DNA of 64,000 bases, taken from Candidatus Rifleibacteriota bacterium. GTDB lineage: Bacteria; Muiribacteriota; Ozemobacteria; Ozemobacterales; Ozemobacteraceae. The notes under the pieces are model-generated. The model was not told the DNA's origin, ran no database searches, and was given only the letters and a program-made list of their open reading frames with translations. The stretch is taken from assembly GCA_012517355.1 (NCBI GenBank), contig JAAYVD010000123.1, positions 62,001-126,000 on the forward strand. The letters run 5' to 3'. A program made the translations under genes and the position numbers. Of this stretch, positions 35,181-45,407 are shown one piece after another; position 1 is the first letter of the stretch, and every line of letters begins with the position of its first letter.

Positions 35181-35263
35181 CCCGACCATCTGAGAAAACC
35201 TTCGGAACCCACGTTCCGAACCCTTGACTCTTTCATTATACCATGTTTTCCCAGCGAGCCCAA
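35144..35263 (-). promoter_or_regulatory. attenuator-type leader or small RNA gene
   Basis: A minus-strand promoter TTGGGC (35258-35263), 17-base spacer, TATAAT (35235-35240) drives a leader of about 85 bases. The leader holds a perfect hairpin TTCGGAAC-GTGG-GTTCCGAA (35201-35220) and then three segments: CAGATGG, CCATCTG and CAGATGG. The middle one can pair with the first (antiterminator, 35171-35192 region) or with the third, inside the terminator stem. It may be a riboswitch-like attenuator for the downstream peptide gene, or a free-standing small RNA. I do not recognise it as a known class. Confidence 0.6.
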
Positions 35264-35330
35264 TAGGAGAGACGCCATTTTGGATTTCCCTTGCGCCTTG
35301 AGAGACAACGCCCATCATCGTGTTTTTCCC

Positions 35331-35620
35331 CCGCTTCTCCCCTTCCCCTTTCTCTGCCCTGGTCGCTTTCTCCCCTCCAGATCCATGCTCGCCGATCGTT
35401 GCAGCAACCCCGATCGCCCTTTCTCCCGCTTCTCCCCTTCTCCTTTTCTCTGCCCTGGTCGTTTTCTCCCCGCCAGATCCATGCTCGCCGATCGTTGCAG
35501 CAACCCCGATCGCCCTTTCTCCCGCTTCTCCCCTTCCCCTTTCTCTGCCCTGGTCGCTTTCTCCCGTCCAGATCCATCCTCGCCGATCGTTGCAGCAACC
35601 CCGATCGTCTTTTCCCTGCC
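35331..35620 (+). repeat. 95-96 bp minisatellite, three copies
   Basis: The unit begins CCGCTTCTCCCCTTC and contains CAGATCCATGCTCGCCGATC followed by GTTGCAGCAAC. Copies start near 35331, 35426 and 35522. The plus strand is strongly pyrimidine-rich, with an embedded palindrome CGATCGTTGCAGCAACCCCG. Confidence 0.85.
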
Positions 35621-35748
35621 TTTCTCCCCTTCCCCTTCCCCCCTTCCCCTTCCCCGACCGGTGATTCCACTGCCGGTCGCCTTTCCTTGCCGCAAAGGAA
35701 ACGGGGAAACCCTTTCGGGCTTCCCCGCGTGTGGTTGGCGGTGGCCGG

Positions 35749-35772
35749 TCGCGGCCGGAAGGCCGCTCCTAC
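35749..35772 (+). repeat. REP-like palindrome
   Basis: TCGCGGCCGGAAGGCCGCTC followed by CTAC is nearly identical to REP sequences dispersed in pseudomonads and other Proteobacteria. It ends two bases before the aclA stop codon. Confidence 0.55.
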
Positions 35773-35773
35773 G

Positions 35774-37618
35774 TCATTTCACCTGTGGGGGGAGATCGTA
35801 CAGGACGTCGTCCCAGGGGTGGCGGTAGAGCGGCGCCTTCATGCGGGTCTGATCCATGTAGTGGCCGATCATGCCGATCGTGCGGCCGAGCAGGAACAGG
35901 CCGTTCAGACCGCCGCTGTCGACCACGCTCTGGATGCGCTCCTCGTCCCAGCCGAGGCCGTACATCATGTCGACCGACAGCACGCCGATGGCCCCATCGA
36001 CGTTCAGGATCAGGGTGTCCTTCTTGGCGGTGGTGAGTTTCTCGACCTCGAGGGCGTAGTCGAGCAGAGGGGTTTTCGGGAACTGGTCGTTGGCGAACCT
36101 CTTGAGCAGCACGACGCGCATGTCGGGGTTCTTCAGGCTCTTGATCAGGTGCCCGATGCCCTGGATCTTCTGGTTCTTCTTCTTCATCGACTCGACGAAC
36201 TCGGCCGGGCTCAGCTTGGCATCGTAGGCCGCCTTGAACGACAGGGCCGCGCCCGCCACGGCGCCCCCGAAGCGGGGGCCGATGGTCAGGATGCCCGACG
36301 CCACCGCGCTCATCAGGTCGCGGCCGGCGCGGGCGGTGACGATGGTGTTGTGAGCGCCCGAGACGCACGGGCCGTGGTCGGCCGACAGCTTCACGACGAT
36401 CTCCATGAAGCTGGCCGCCCACTTGGGCAGTCGTTCCTTGAACCACAGCAGCCCGATCACCTCGCCGACCGAGTAGTTCTCGGAGATGACCTTGCTGATC
36501 TTGTGGCCGGCGTAGATCAGTTCGTCGCCGGAATCGTCGGAGATGGTGCAGGTGAAGTTGGTGGGCCGGCGCACCAGGTTGCGGGCGGCCGCTTCCTTGT
36601 AGTTCATCGGGATGGCCGGGGCATCGGCGTCGGGAATGGGCTTGTGCAGGCCGTCGGCGACGAGCTTGTCGAAGGTGTGCTTGATGGCCTGGCCGAAGTC
36701 GTCGAACGACTGCGGTACCACCACGCCGACCTCGCGCAGGGCCTGGTTCTTGGCCTCGGCCGTCTCGCGGCTGGCGTCCGCCTTGGCGCCGGCGTGGCCG
36801 AACTGGATGCCCTTGGGCATGTGCTTGATCGAGGTGCCGGTGACCCACATGACCAGCGGCTTCTTGATCTTCCCTTGCTTGACCGCGTCGACGATGCGCC
36901 ACTCCTCCTCGCCGCCGACCTCACCGAGGCAGACCAGCATCTTGATGGCGGGGTTGGCTTCGTAGCGCAACAGGTGCTCGAGCAGGTTGGAGCCGGGGTA
37001 GGCGTCGCCGCCGATGGCGATGCCCTCGAACAGGCCGTCGCTGTTGCGGGAGATGATGTTGTAAGCCTCGTTCGACATGCCGCCGGACTTGCTGACGAAC
37101 CCGACCGAGCCGAGCCGGTGCAGCTTGCTGGTGACGATGTTGTCGATGGTGCCGCCGGTGTTGCCGATCTTGAAGGCGCCGGCCGCGATGCCGCCGACGG
37201 TGGCGGGGCCGATGATGACCTTGTTCTTACGCAGGGCGACCGCCCGCATGTGGCGCGAGAACCGCTCGGGGATGCCCTCGGCGATGACGACGACGGTGCG
37301 CAGCTGGTCCTGGTCCAGGGCCTGCATGGTGGTGTCGTAGGCCGACCGGAAGGAGGCGAAGTTGATCATGACGTCGGCCTCGGGATGCTTGGCGCAGGCC
37401 GCCGCGAGGTCGGGATACACCGGGACGAAGACCTCCTTCTTCCCGTAGAAGCACTTGAACAGGTCGGTGCGGCCGGGATCGACGATGGCGGCGACCGAGG
37501 GTTTCTCGCGTTTGCAGCAGTAGTCGAAATCGAGCATGCGCTGGACGGCGTTGGTCTGCATGCCGAAGATGATGGACCGGGTGTCGCGGTCGAACAGCAG
37601 ATAATCGGGGCGTTTCAT
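35774..37618 (-). CDS. aclA: ATP-citrate lyase, large (citryl-CoA lyase-containing) subunit
   Basis: With AclB it cleaves citrate with ATP and CoA to oxaloacetate and acetyl-CoA. The 614 residues align with the C-terminal half of animal ACLY. SIIFGMQTNAVQRMLDFDYC is the start of the CoA-ligase part, FGHAGAKADA carries the phospho-His, and the citrate-synthase-like part holds ADHGPCVSGAHNTIV, TIGPRFGGAVAGAAL and YRHPWDDVLYDLP. ATG 37618 follows AGGAAG after the aclB stop. It is a marker enzyme of the reductive TCA cycle, but can also supply cytosolic acetyl-CoA. Confidence 0.95.
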   Translation of the reverse strand: MKRPDYLLFDRDTRSIIFGMQTNAVQRMLDFDYCCKREKPSVAAIVDPGRTDLFKCFYGKKEVFVPVYPDLAAACAKHPEADVMINFASFRSAYDTTMQALDQDQLRTVVVIAEGIPERFSRHMRAVALRKNKVIIGPATVGGIAAGAFKIGNTGGTIDNIVTSKLHRLGSVGFVSKSGGMSNEAYNIISRNSDGLFEGIAIGGDAYPGSNLLEHLLRYEANPAIKMLVCLGEVGGEEEWRIVDAVKQGKIKKPLVMWVTGTSIKHMPKGIQFGHAGAKADASRETAEAKNQALREVGVVVPQSFDDFGQAIKHTFDKLVADGLHKPIPDADAPAIPMNYKEAAARNLVRRPTNFTCTISDDSGDELIYAGHKISKVISENYSVGEVIGLLWFKERLPKWAASFMEIVVKLSADHGPCVSGAHNTIVTARAGRDLMSAVASGILTIGPRFGGAVAGAALSFKAAYDAKLSPAEFVESMKKKNQKIQGIGHLIKSLKNPDMRVVLLKRFANDQFPKTPLLDYALEVEKLTTAKKDTLILNVDGAIGVLSVDMMYGLGWDEERIQSVVDSGGLNGLFLLGRTIGMIGHYMDQTRMKAPLYRHPWDDVLYDLPPQVK

Positions 37619-37646
37619 CTCGTCGTTCTTCCTTTCCGTGGCGGCC

Positions 37647-38918
37647 TCAGGCCTGCAACGCATCTTTCACGATGCGGGTCATGTGGTATTCGGGACCGTG
37701 GACCTCGATGGGCAGGCCGAGGTCCTCGGCGGCCTTGCGGATGTTGGCCAGGCCCTCATGGAAGTTGGGCCCGCCGCGCCGCACGTAGATCTTCGCGTTG
37801 ACCTTCTTCAGCTTGCCGGCGAACTCCTTCATGGCCATGATGATGCCGGTGAAGGTCTTGGCCACGTCGGTGAAGTTGGCGATGCCGCCGCCGATGATCA
37901 GGGCTTTGCCCTTGCCCTCGGGGTGCGGCTTGCGGGTCATCAGGTCCATGACCACCTTGGCGTATTCGTAGGTCAGCTGGGTACTGGGGTCGCCCGAATA
38001 CTCCCCGTAGAAGGCCAACTCACGGGCGTAGCCAAGGTCGCAGACGGTGTCGGCGAAGATGACCGAGGCGCCGCCGCCGGCCACCATGTTCCAGATGCGG
38101 CCGTCGGGGTTGAGGAGGGTCAGTTTCAGCGAGGCGCCCGACATCGCGTCGAGTTCGCGCACCTTCTGCTCCTCGGGGGTCAGCTCGCGGCCGAAGGCGG
38201 CGGGGAACTCGATGTCCTCGCCCCAGTATTTGCCGGCGCAGAACTCGGCGGTGTCGTCGAGCTTGGCGACGAGGTCGAGGGGAACGATCTTCCCGTCGGC
38301 GATGGCGAAGGGGTTGATCTCGAGGTAGGCGAAGTGCAGGGCGGCGAACAGCCGGTAGAGGCCGGTCACGAACTTCGCCACGGTCTTGCGGTTCTTGCCG
38401 AGGTCTTTCGGCAGGGCCTTTTCGATGTCGACGCCGGCGATGCCGTCGATGACCGGCACGTGGATGGAGACCACCTTCTCCCAGTTCTCCTCGACATTGA
38501 TGCCGCCCTCGAGCGAGAAGTAGATGGTGTCACCTTCGGCTCCCGACTTGATGGCGACGTAATACTCGGTGTCATGGGCCACACAGGGCTCGATCAGGAA
38601 GTGGGTGAGCGTGCCGGTGATCTCGCCGACCTTGGTCTCCTTGCCCATCCGTTCCTTGATCCACTTCTTCGTCTCCTCGAAATCCTTCTTGACGAGGACG
38701 AGGCCGTGCTTGCCGCGCTTGCCGAAGAGCTGGTCGGGCTTGGCCACCAGGGGTTCCTTGCCCAGCCAGGGGTTCTCTTCCTTCAGTTTCGCCCAGTCGG
38801 TATGCCGGTCGACCAGCACGATCTTGCCGTCATACCCGGACTCGCCGCCCAGGAACTCCGGCAGGTGCCGGGCCAGCATCTTCTTGCCGTGATATTCGCG
38901 AATGCCACGTTGTGCCAT
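37647..38918 (-). CDS. aclB: ATP-citrate lyase, small (ATP-grasp) subunit
   Basis: A 423-residue partner of AclA, matching the N-terminal half of animal ACLY. The ATP-grasp part includes VAKPDQLFGKRGKHGLVLV and LIEPCVAHDTEYYVAI; the CoA-ligase part includes SGASLKLTLLNPDGRIWNM, VAGGGASVIFADTVCDLG and FVRRGGPNF-type sequence (YVRRGGPNFHEGLANIRKAA). ATG 38918 has AGGAG eight bases upstream; the frame is open upstream without homology. It is the first gene of the acl operon, with a strong promoter about 45 bases ahead. Confidence 0.95.
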   Translation of the reverse strand: MAQRGIREYHGKKMLARHLPEFLGGESGYDGKIVLVDRHTDWAKLKEENPWLGKEPLVAKPDQLFGKRGKHGLVLVKKDFEETKKWIKERMGKETKVGEITGTLTHFLIEPCVAHDTEYYVAIKSGAEGDTIYFSLEGGINVEENWEKVVSIHVPVIDGIAGVDIEKALPKDLGKNRKTVAKFVTGLYRLFAALHFAYLEINPFAIADGKIVPLDLVAKLDDTAEFCAGKYWGEDIEFPAAFGRELTPEEQKVRELDAMSGASLKLTLLNPDGRIWNMVAGGGASVIFADTVCDLGYARELAFYGEYSGDPSTQLTYEYAKVVMDLMTRKPHPEGKGKALIIGGGIANFTDVAKTFTGIIMAMKEFAGKLKKVNAKIYVRRGGPNFHEGLANIRKAAEDLGLPIEVHGPEYHMTRIVKDALQA

Positions 38919-38960
38919 CTTCGATCTCCTGTTCCGAGTGATGTACCGCTGTGTCACGCT

Positions 38961-38990
38961 TGTATAGCGCGTTCCGGCGGTTCCTGTCAA
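38961..38990 (-). promoter_or_regulatory. sigma-70-type promoter of the aclBA operon
   Basis: On the minus strand a perfect TTGACA (38985-38990), 18-base spacer and TATACA (38961-38966). Transcription would start near 38954, giving a leader of about 36 bases to the aclB ATG. Confidence 0.75.
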
Positions 38991-39353
38991 GGTCGGGGAG
39001 GGGTCACGGATCCGGGAGGAGAACCGACGGGTGGGCCCTGGAATGGCTTCCCCGCCACCCGGCGAACGCCGTCGGGGGACGGCCCCTTGGCGAGGCGCTC
39101 GAACCGTGTCCATCAGCGTCCCTTCGCGGTCTGACCCGCTTGGGCCAATTCCTGGCAGGCCGCCAGAGGGGAACGCACTGGATCGCCGGAATGAGGTGGC
39201 GGAAGGGGCAGCCATTCTCACCATGGTATCTGGAGCGGTTTTCCGGTCGGGTTCTGTCTCCCTTCCTGATGGGGACAGGGGCTGCCGGAATCGCCTTCCA
39301 GCAGGAAAGGTATGGATCGCTGCGTGGGAATTGCTGCGGAAGTGGCCATGGGC

Positions 39354-39382
39354 TTGCCTCGGCTGGCCCGGAGAGGTAGGAT
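39354..39382 (+). promoter_or_regulatory. possible promoter of the secreted-protein gene
   Basis: TTGCCT (39354-39359), 17 bases, TAGGAT (39377-39382), 43 bases before the start codon. A moderate match. Confidence 0.4.
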
Positions 39383-39424
39383 GCCGCTTTCAGGCAAACC
39401 CTGGAGTCTGGAAATGGAGGAACC

Positions 39425-40336
39425 ATGAAATTCCGTCACCTGGCCCTGTTGGTCACCTTGTCGTTCCTGGCGGTCGCGAGCCTCACCCCCCTCGCCGCCC
39501 GCAGCCCCGAAGGCCAGGACCTGGAGATCATCCGGATCATGCGCACCTCCTTCGGCATCAACGAAGACCTGCGCAAGAACGACGTGGCCGACGGCAACAT
39601 CCTGATGGCCCTCCGAGGAAAGGAAAGCCGGGCCCACCGCCTGCGCCAGATGGTGGAGGCGATCGACGCGGTGGACAAGATCGCCGGCCTCGAGTTCCCC
39701 GAGCAGGACCTCACCCTCTACGACAAGGCCCTGCTCGACGGGGTGGACATCCTCACGGGGCTGGCCACGGGGGCGTTGGGTTCCTACCTGGCATCGCTGG
39801 CCGGACCGGTCGCCGAACTGATCGGTTCCGCCAAGGACAACCTCGGGCGGATGAAGCAGATCCGCGACACCTGGGTGGTGCCGCAGGTGAAACAGGAAAT
39901 CTATTGGCAATACAAGAAGATGCGCATCGAAGGGGCGAGCGAGGACGAGGCGTTCATTGCGGCCATGGACAAGTTCGGCGGGAACTTCCTGAAAACGCAT
40001 GATGCGGATGCCGCTGCCCGCAAGGACGAGCTCAAACGTCGGTTCGCCACCTGGTTCCAGCTGGACGGACTGCTCGGCAAGATCGCCCGCATCAAGCGGG
40101 AGCGGAACGAGATCGTCCGGGCCATCATGGCCGAAGCCGACAACAACAACGCCCTGCAGGACATCAAGGACGAGGCGATCAAGATCCGGCTGGCCCAGGA
40201 TGTGCCCCCGGGCGTGGCCACCCTGGATGCCCAGGGCCGGATCACCGAACCTCCCGCCGACACCGGGCCGTACGTTCCCGGGAAGGGCGGCCTGGGCAAC
40301 ATGATGAAGAGCCCGAGCGTCAGCTCGGGCCACTGA
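39425..40336 (+). CDS. secreted or periplasmic helical protein, function unknown
   Basis: A 303-residue protein with a Sec signal peptide (MKFRHLALLVTLSFLAVASL then TPLAA). The mature part is mostly charged and helical (HRLRQMVEAIDAVDKIAGLE, RIKRERNEIVRAIMAEADNN), with a Gly/Ala-rich hydrophobic stretch near 100-130 (VDILTGLATGALGSYLASLA) that might insert in a membrane. GGAGG lies five bases before the ATG. I recognise no family. It stands alone between acl and the nucleotidyltransferase pair. Confidence 0.7.
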   Translation: MKFRHLALLVTLSFLAVASLTPLAARSPEGQDLEIIRIMRTSFGINEDLRKNDVADGNILMALRGKESRAHRLRQMVEAIDAVDKIAGLEFPEQDLTLYDKALLDGVDILTGLATGALGSYLASLAGPVAELIGSAKDNLGRMKQIRDTWVVPQVKQEIYWQYKKMRIEGASEDEAFIAAMDKFGGNFLKTHDADAAARKDELKRRFATWFQLDGLLGKIARIKRERNEIVRAIMAEADNNNALQDIKDEAIKIRLAQDVPPGVATLDAQGRITEPPADTGPYVPGKGGLGNMMKSPSVSSGH

Positions 40337-40823
40337 CGCGCCAAGCCGGGCCGCCGCGGGTCACCCGGCGGCCTGACTGCCACCGCCCTCATCGCGGAGG
40401 TCCTCACGTCGGCGAACCCGAAGCCCGAGAGCGGATCGGGCCAGGCCCTTCCGGGAACGCCTGGACGAAAGGAGGATGCCAGGCGCTGATCGAGCCGGAT
40501 GTCTGCGGATCAGGACGGGGGGATGGTTGCTGGCGGAGACCCGGGAGGGATTCCCGTTTTGCCGGAATCAGCAGGAGGGATAGGCCAGGGAGCCGCCGAT
40601 GCCCCAGGGCACGTGGCGGGCGCGGTGGGCATGACCCCAGGGATGGGGGCAGGTGGGGACCGGGCTGGCTCATGGCAGGCAGCACTCCAGTTCCCGGGAG
40701 AAGCGGTCGGTGAGATCACGCCCGGAGTGGTTTCCACGGACCCTACACCGGTATTCCTGACTTCCTGCTGGTGGCGGCCCTCCGAAAGGGGTCCTCCGTG
40801 GTATACTGTCCTGGGAGAATGCC
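40337..40823. other. intergenic region
   Basis: 487 bases with no supported gene. A hairpin GGCCGCCG / CGGCGGCC (40349-40373) follows the stop of the secreted-protein gene, without a T tract. A TATACT -10 (40802-40807) precedes the next small gene. Confidence 0.6.
40802..40807 (+). promoter_or_regulatory. -10 element before the small partner gene
   Basis: TATACT lies 17 bases before the ATG at 40824; no clear -35. The leader would be very short, with GGGAG directly before the start. Confidence 0.4.
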
Positions 40824-41033
40824 ATGCGACTGGATCGGACGATAACCCGCATCATCAGGACGCCAGGCCGGAAGGAAGAAGCCGCCGGGCCCGAAGTGTG
40901 CGACCTGGACCCGGCGACGTTGTTCGGCTCCGTCTGGGACATCACGCGTGACGCCTGGGCCTTCTTCCGACCCGAGGATGCTGAACGAAGACTACAAAGA
41001 CATCTTGCAGGTTTTTCTCGCCGAGGGGGTTGA
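40824..41033 (+). CDS. small protein paired with nucleotidyltransferase
   Basis: A 69-residue protein with GGGAG six bases before the ATG. Its 3' end overlaps the next gene by 56 bases in another frame. The segment DPATLFGSVWDITRDAWAFF resembles small proteins that often precede AbiEii-like nucleotidyltransferase genes, from memory of such loci. It may be the antitoxin or partner subunit. The overlap argues for coupled translation. Confidence 0.5.
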   Translation: MRLDRTITRIIRTPGRKEEAAGPEVCDLDPATLFGSVWDITRDAWAFFRPEDAERRLQRHLAGFSRRGG

Positions 41034-41427
41034 ATTCCTGGTGGTCGGGGCCTACGCCCTGGCTGCCCACGGACTTCCCCGGGCGACGGGAGACATCGAC
41101 CTCTGGGTGAGGCCCGAGGTGGGCAACGCCGGCAAGGTCCTGCGGGCCCTCGCGGCCTTCGGTGCCCCCGTCAAAGACCTGACCCCCGCGGATTTTTCCG
41201 TTCCCGATGTCATCTTCCAGATCGGGGTGGTCCCCCGCCGGGTCGACATCATCACCAGCATCGACGGGGTGACGTTCGACGAGGCCTTCCCCGCCCGCCT
41301 CGATCTGGATCTGGAAGGAATCCGGATTCCGGTCCTGTCCCGGGCCCACCTGCTCCAGAACAAGGAAGCCACCGGCCGCGCCAAGGACCGGCTCGATCTG
41401 GAGGCTCTGCTCAGGAAGAAACGGTAG
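40978..41427 (+). CDS. MNT/AbiEii-like nucleotidyltransferase
   Basis: A 149-residue minimal nucleotidyltransferase. EFLVVGAYALAAHGLPRATG followed by DIDLWVRPE carries the G-x-x-A and D-x-D metal-binding pattern of the pol-beta superfamily; the third Asp is likely in PRRVDIIT. Such proteins occur as toxins in abortive-infection and toxin-antitoxin pairs, and as stand-alone enzymes. ATG 40978 was chosen because family similarity starts there; no strong Shine-Dalgarno is visible, consistent with coupling to the overlapping small gene. Confidence 0.75.
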   Translation: MLNEDYKDILQVFLAEGVEFLVVGAYALAAHGLPRATGDIDLWVRPEVGNAGKVLRALAAFGAPVKDLTPADFSVPDVIFQIGVVPRRVDIITSIDGVTFDEAFPARLDLDLEGIRIPVLSRAHLLQNKEATGRAKDRLDLEALLRKKR

Positions 41428-41962
41428 GACCCTGCCTTCCTGCTCTCTCAGGATCCCGCGGGTGGATGTTCTTCCTTGTCCTTTGTCGAAGTGGCCTTCG
41501 CGGCATCGGAAGGGACCAGGGTTGCCGTGGATCAACGCGGATGTTCGCGGCTGAGGGCGGATGGACTTCCGCGTGCATCCGCGGCAAAGGCCGTTGGTCC
41601 ATCTTGAGGACCGGGACCAACGAGTCCACCACCCTGGGGCTCTTCCGTGAAAGGAAACACCGGGGGATCGTTCCTCCAGGCGCCGGGTGGTGATCCTGGA
41701 TCGATGAAGCCGACCTGGGGCATGGGTGTCGCAGGTGGACGTCGGGGTGCGACGTTGCAGACGCGGGGCCGCCGGGCGGCGGAAACGGGGGAAAACCGCT
41801 CCGGGAGAGCAATGCGGCGGGTTCCGGTGGGTTGGCACGATTCTTGGTGATTCACCTGCGGAGGCCGCAAGCCCTCCGCCACGTGCTACCATTCCCGCGG
41901 GTGGAGTCCTTTCCCCACTCGCCACCGGCCAATCGTCATTTTCCTTCCACCGAGGTGTGCCT
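41428..41962. other. intergenic region upstream of clpB
   Basis: 535 bases without a supported gene. It contains CGCGGATC-type short repeats (about 41529-41600) and a near-match to a sigma-54 promoter at 41832-41847. No CIRCE element is seen. Confidence 0.6.
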
Positions 41963-44638
<2,676 letters not shown>

Positions 44639-44712
44639 GGAGCAGGTTACGGGCCGGGGGACCTGGGGGCGGATGACACCGGGCGCGGCCGATCGGGACG
44701 AGGAGGTGGGGC

Positions 44713-45303
44713 ATGGACGACATCGGTGGGTGGGCGGGATTCCTGGTCTGGACGGTGGTCAAGATCGTGCTGGTGACCGTGGGCCTGGTGATCATCATGA
44801 CGATGGTCGACCCGTTCTATTTCGACCAGCCGCTGGCGGTGGCGGAGGCCGGGTTGGAGGCCGGGCAGGCGCCGCCGCCGCCCTTCGCCACCTCGGTGGT
44901 GATCCCCGTCGAGCTGGGTGACCCGCTCAAGGTGGCTCTCGGGGCCCGCGACGCGAGCACGCGGGCCCGGGTAGAGGTTCTGCAGCCATCCGGGTTCGCC
45001 GCCTACGACCGCCAGCTCGAGATCCGCAAGCCGACGACCATGGCCAGCCGCCAGGGGTGGCAGGCTTTTTCGGTCGGGGTTCCCGAAACGGGCACCTACA
45101 CCATCCGCGTGACGCAGGACAACCCGGGCATGATCAAGATCTACCTGTTTCAGGGCCCTTTCCTGGCCCGCATGTTGTTCCTGCCCGTGTTCGCCGCCTT
45201 CCTGGTGCTGATCATCTCGTTCCTGCGCCGCGGCCGCGGCCGGGGGGAGACCACGAAGACCTTGGCTCCTGCCGCCGGAAACCCCCCTCCACAGGCGCTC
45301 TGA
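44713..45303 (+). CDS. membrane protein with periplasmic beta domain, function unknown
   Basis: A 196-residue protein with two membrane helices, one at residues 8-30 (FLVWTVVKIVLVTVGLVIIM) and one at about 155-175 (MLFLPVFAAFLVLIISFL). Between them about 115 residues rich in beta strands (VPETGTYTIRVTQDNPGMIK, a jellyroll-like pattern) would face the periplasm. The start has GAGGAGG seven bases upstream. It may be cotranscribed with the phospholipase-like gene downstream, though a -10 lies in the gap. Confidence 0.68.
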   Translation: MDDIGGWAGFLVWTVVKIVLVTVGLVIIMTMVDPFYFDQPLAVAEAGLEAGQAPPPPFATSVVIPVELGDPLKVALGARDASTRARVEVLQPSGFAAYDRQLEIRKPTTMASRQGWQAFSVGVPETGTYTIRVTQDNPGMIKIYLFQGPFLARMLFLPVFAAFLVLIISFLRRGRGRGETTKTLAPAAGNPPPQAL

Positions 45304-45369
45304 TTCCGGCCACCCCTCTTCCCCCGCCCCTGGGGCGGGGTACCCCTTCCGGACCCCTCCGGGGATCAG

Positions 45370-45375
45370 TATAAT
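45370..45375 (+). promoter_or_regulatory. -10 element before the phospholipase-D-like gene
   Basis: A perfect TATAAT lies 33 bases before the start codon. The region just upstream is two G+C-rich hairpins (for example CCCCGCCCC/GGGGCGGGG at 45322-45340) and no good -35 is visible. Confidence 0.45.
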
Positions 45376-45407
45376 TGGGAAAAATCAGTTCCTCGGAGGT
45401 GCGGGGT

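Larger units (their letters stand above)
35072..35773. other. 702-base non-coding region: attenuator leader, minisatellite, hairpins
   Basis: Between aclA and the 39-residue gene lie, in plus coordinates, a leader with a terminator (35144-35263), a pyrimidine-rich minisatellite (35331-35620), a hairpin CGGGGAAACCC/GGGCTTCCCCG (35702-35727) that may end the acl transcript, and a REP-like palindrome (35749-35772). Open frames across the minisatellite are repeat translations. Confidence 0.7.
38919..39424. other. divergent intergenic region between acl operon and secreted-protein gene
   Basis: 506 bases. It holds the acl promoter on the minus strand (38961-38990) and a possible plus-strand promoter TTGCCT-17-TAGGAT (39354-39382) for the gene at 39425. 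Nothing else is recognised. Confidence 0.65.

Noticed and set aside
35331-35620. Possible CRISPR array
   Set aside because: Units of 95-96 bases are near-identical along their whole length, with no short repeat and variable spacer pattern, and no cas genes are near.
35236-35670. 144-codon minus-strand frame with a 32-residue repeat (GDRGCCNDRRAWIW)
   Set aside because: The 95-base interval in the tandem array breaks the repeat frame, and the sequence is a minisatellite; no ribosome site was seen.
35291-37801. 836-codon plus-strand open frame across aclA and the minisatellite
   Set aside because: It is antisense to aclA, with low-complexity translation; no ribosome site or homology.
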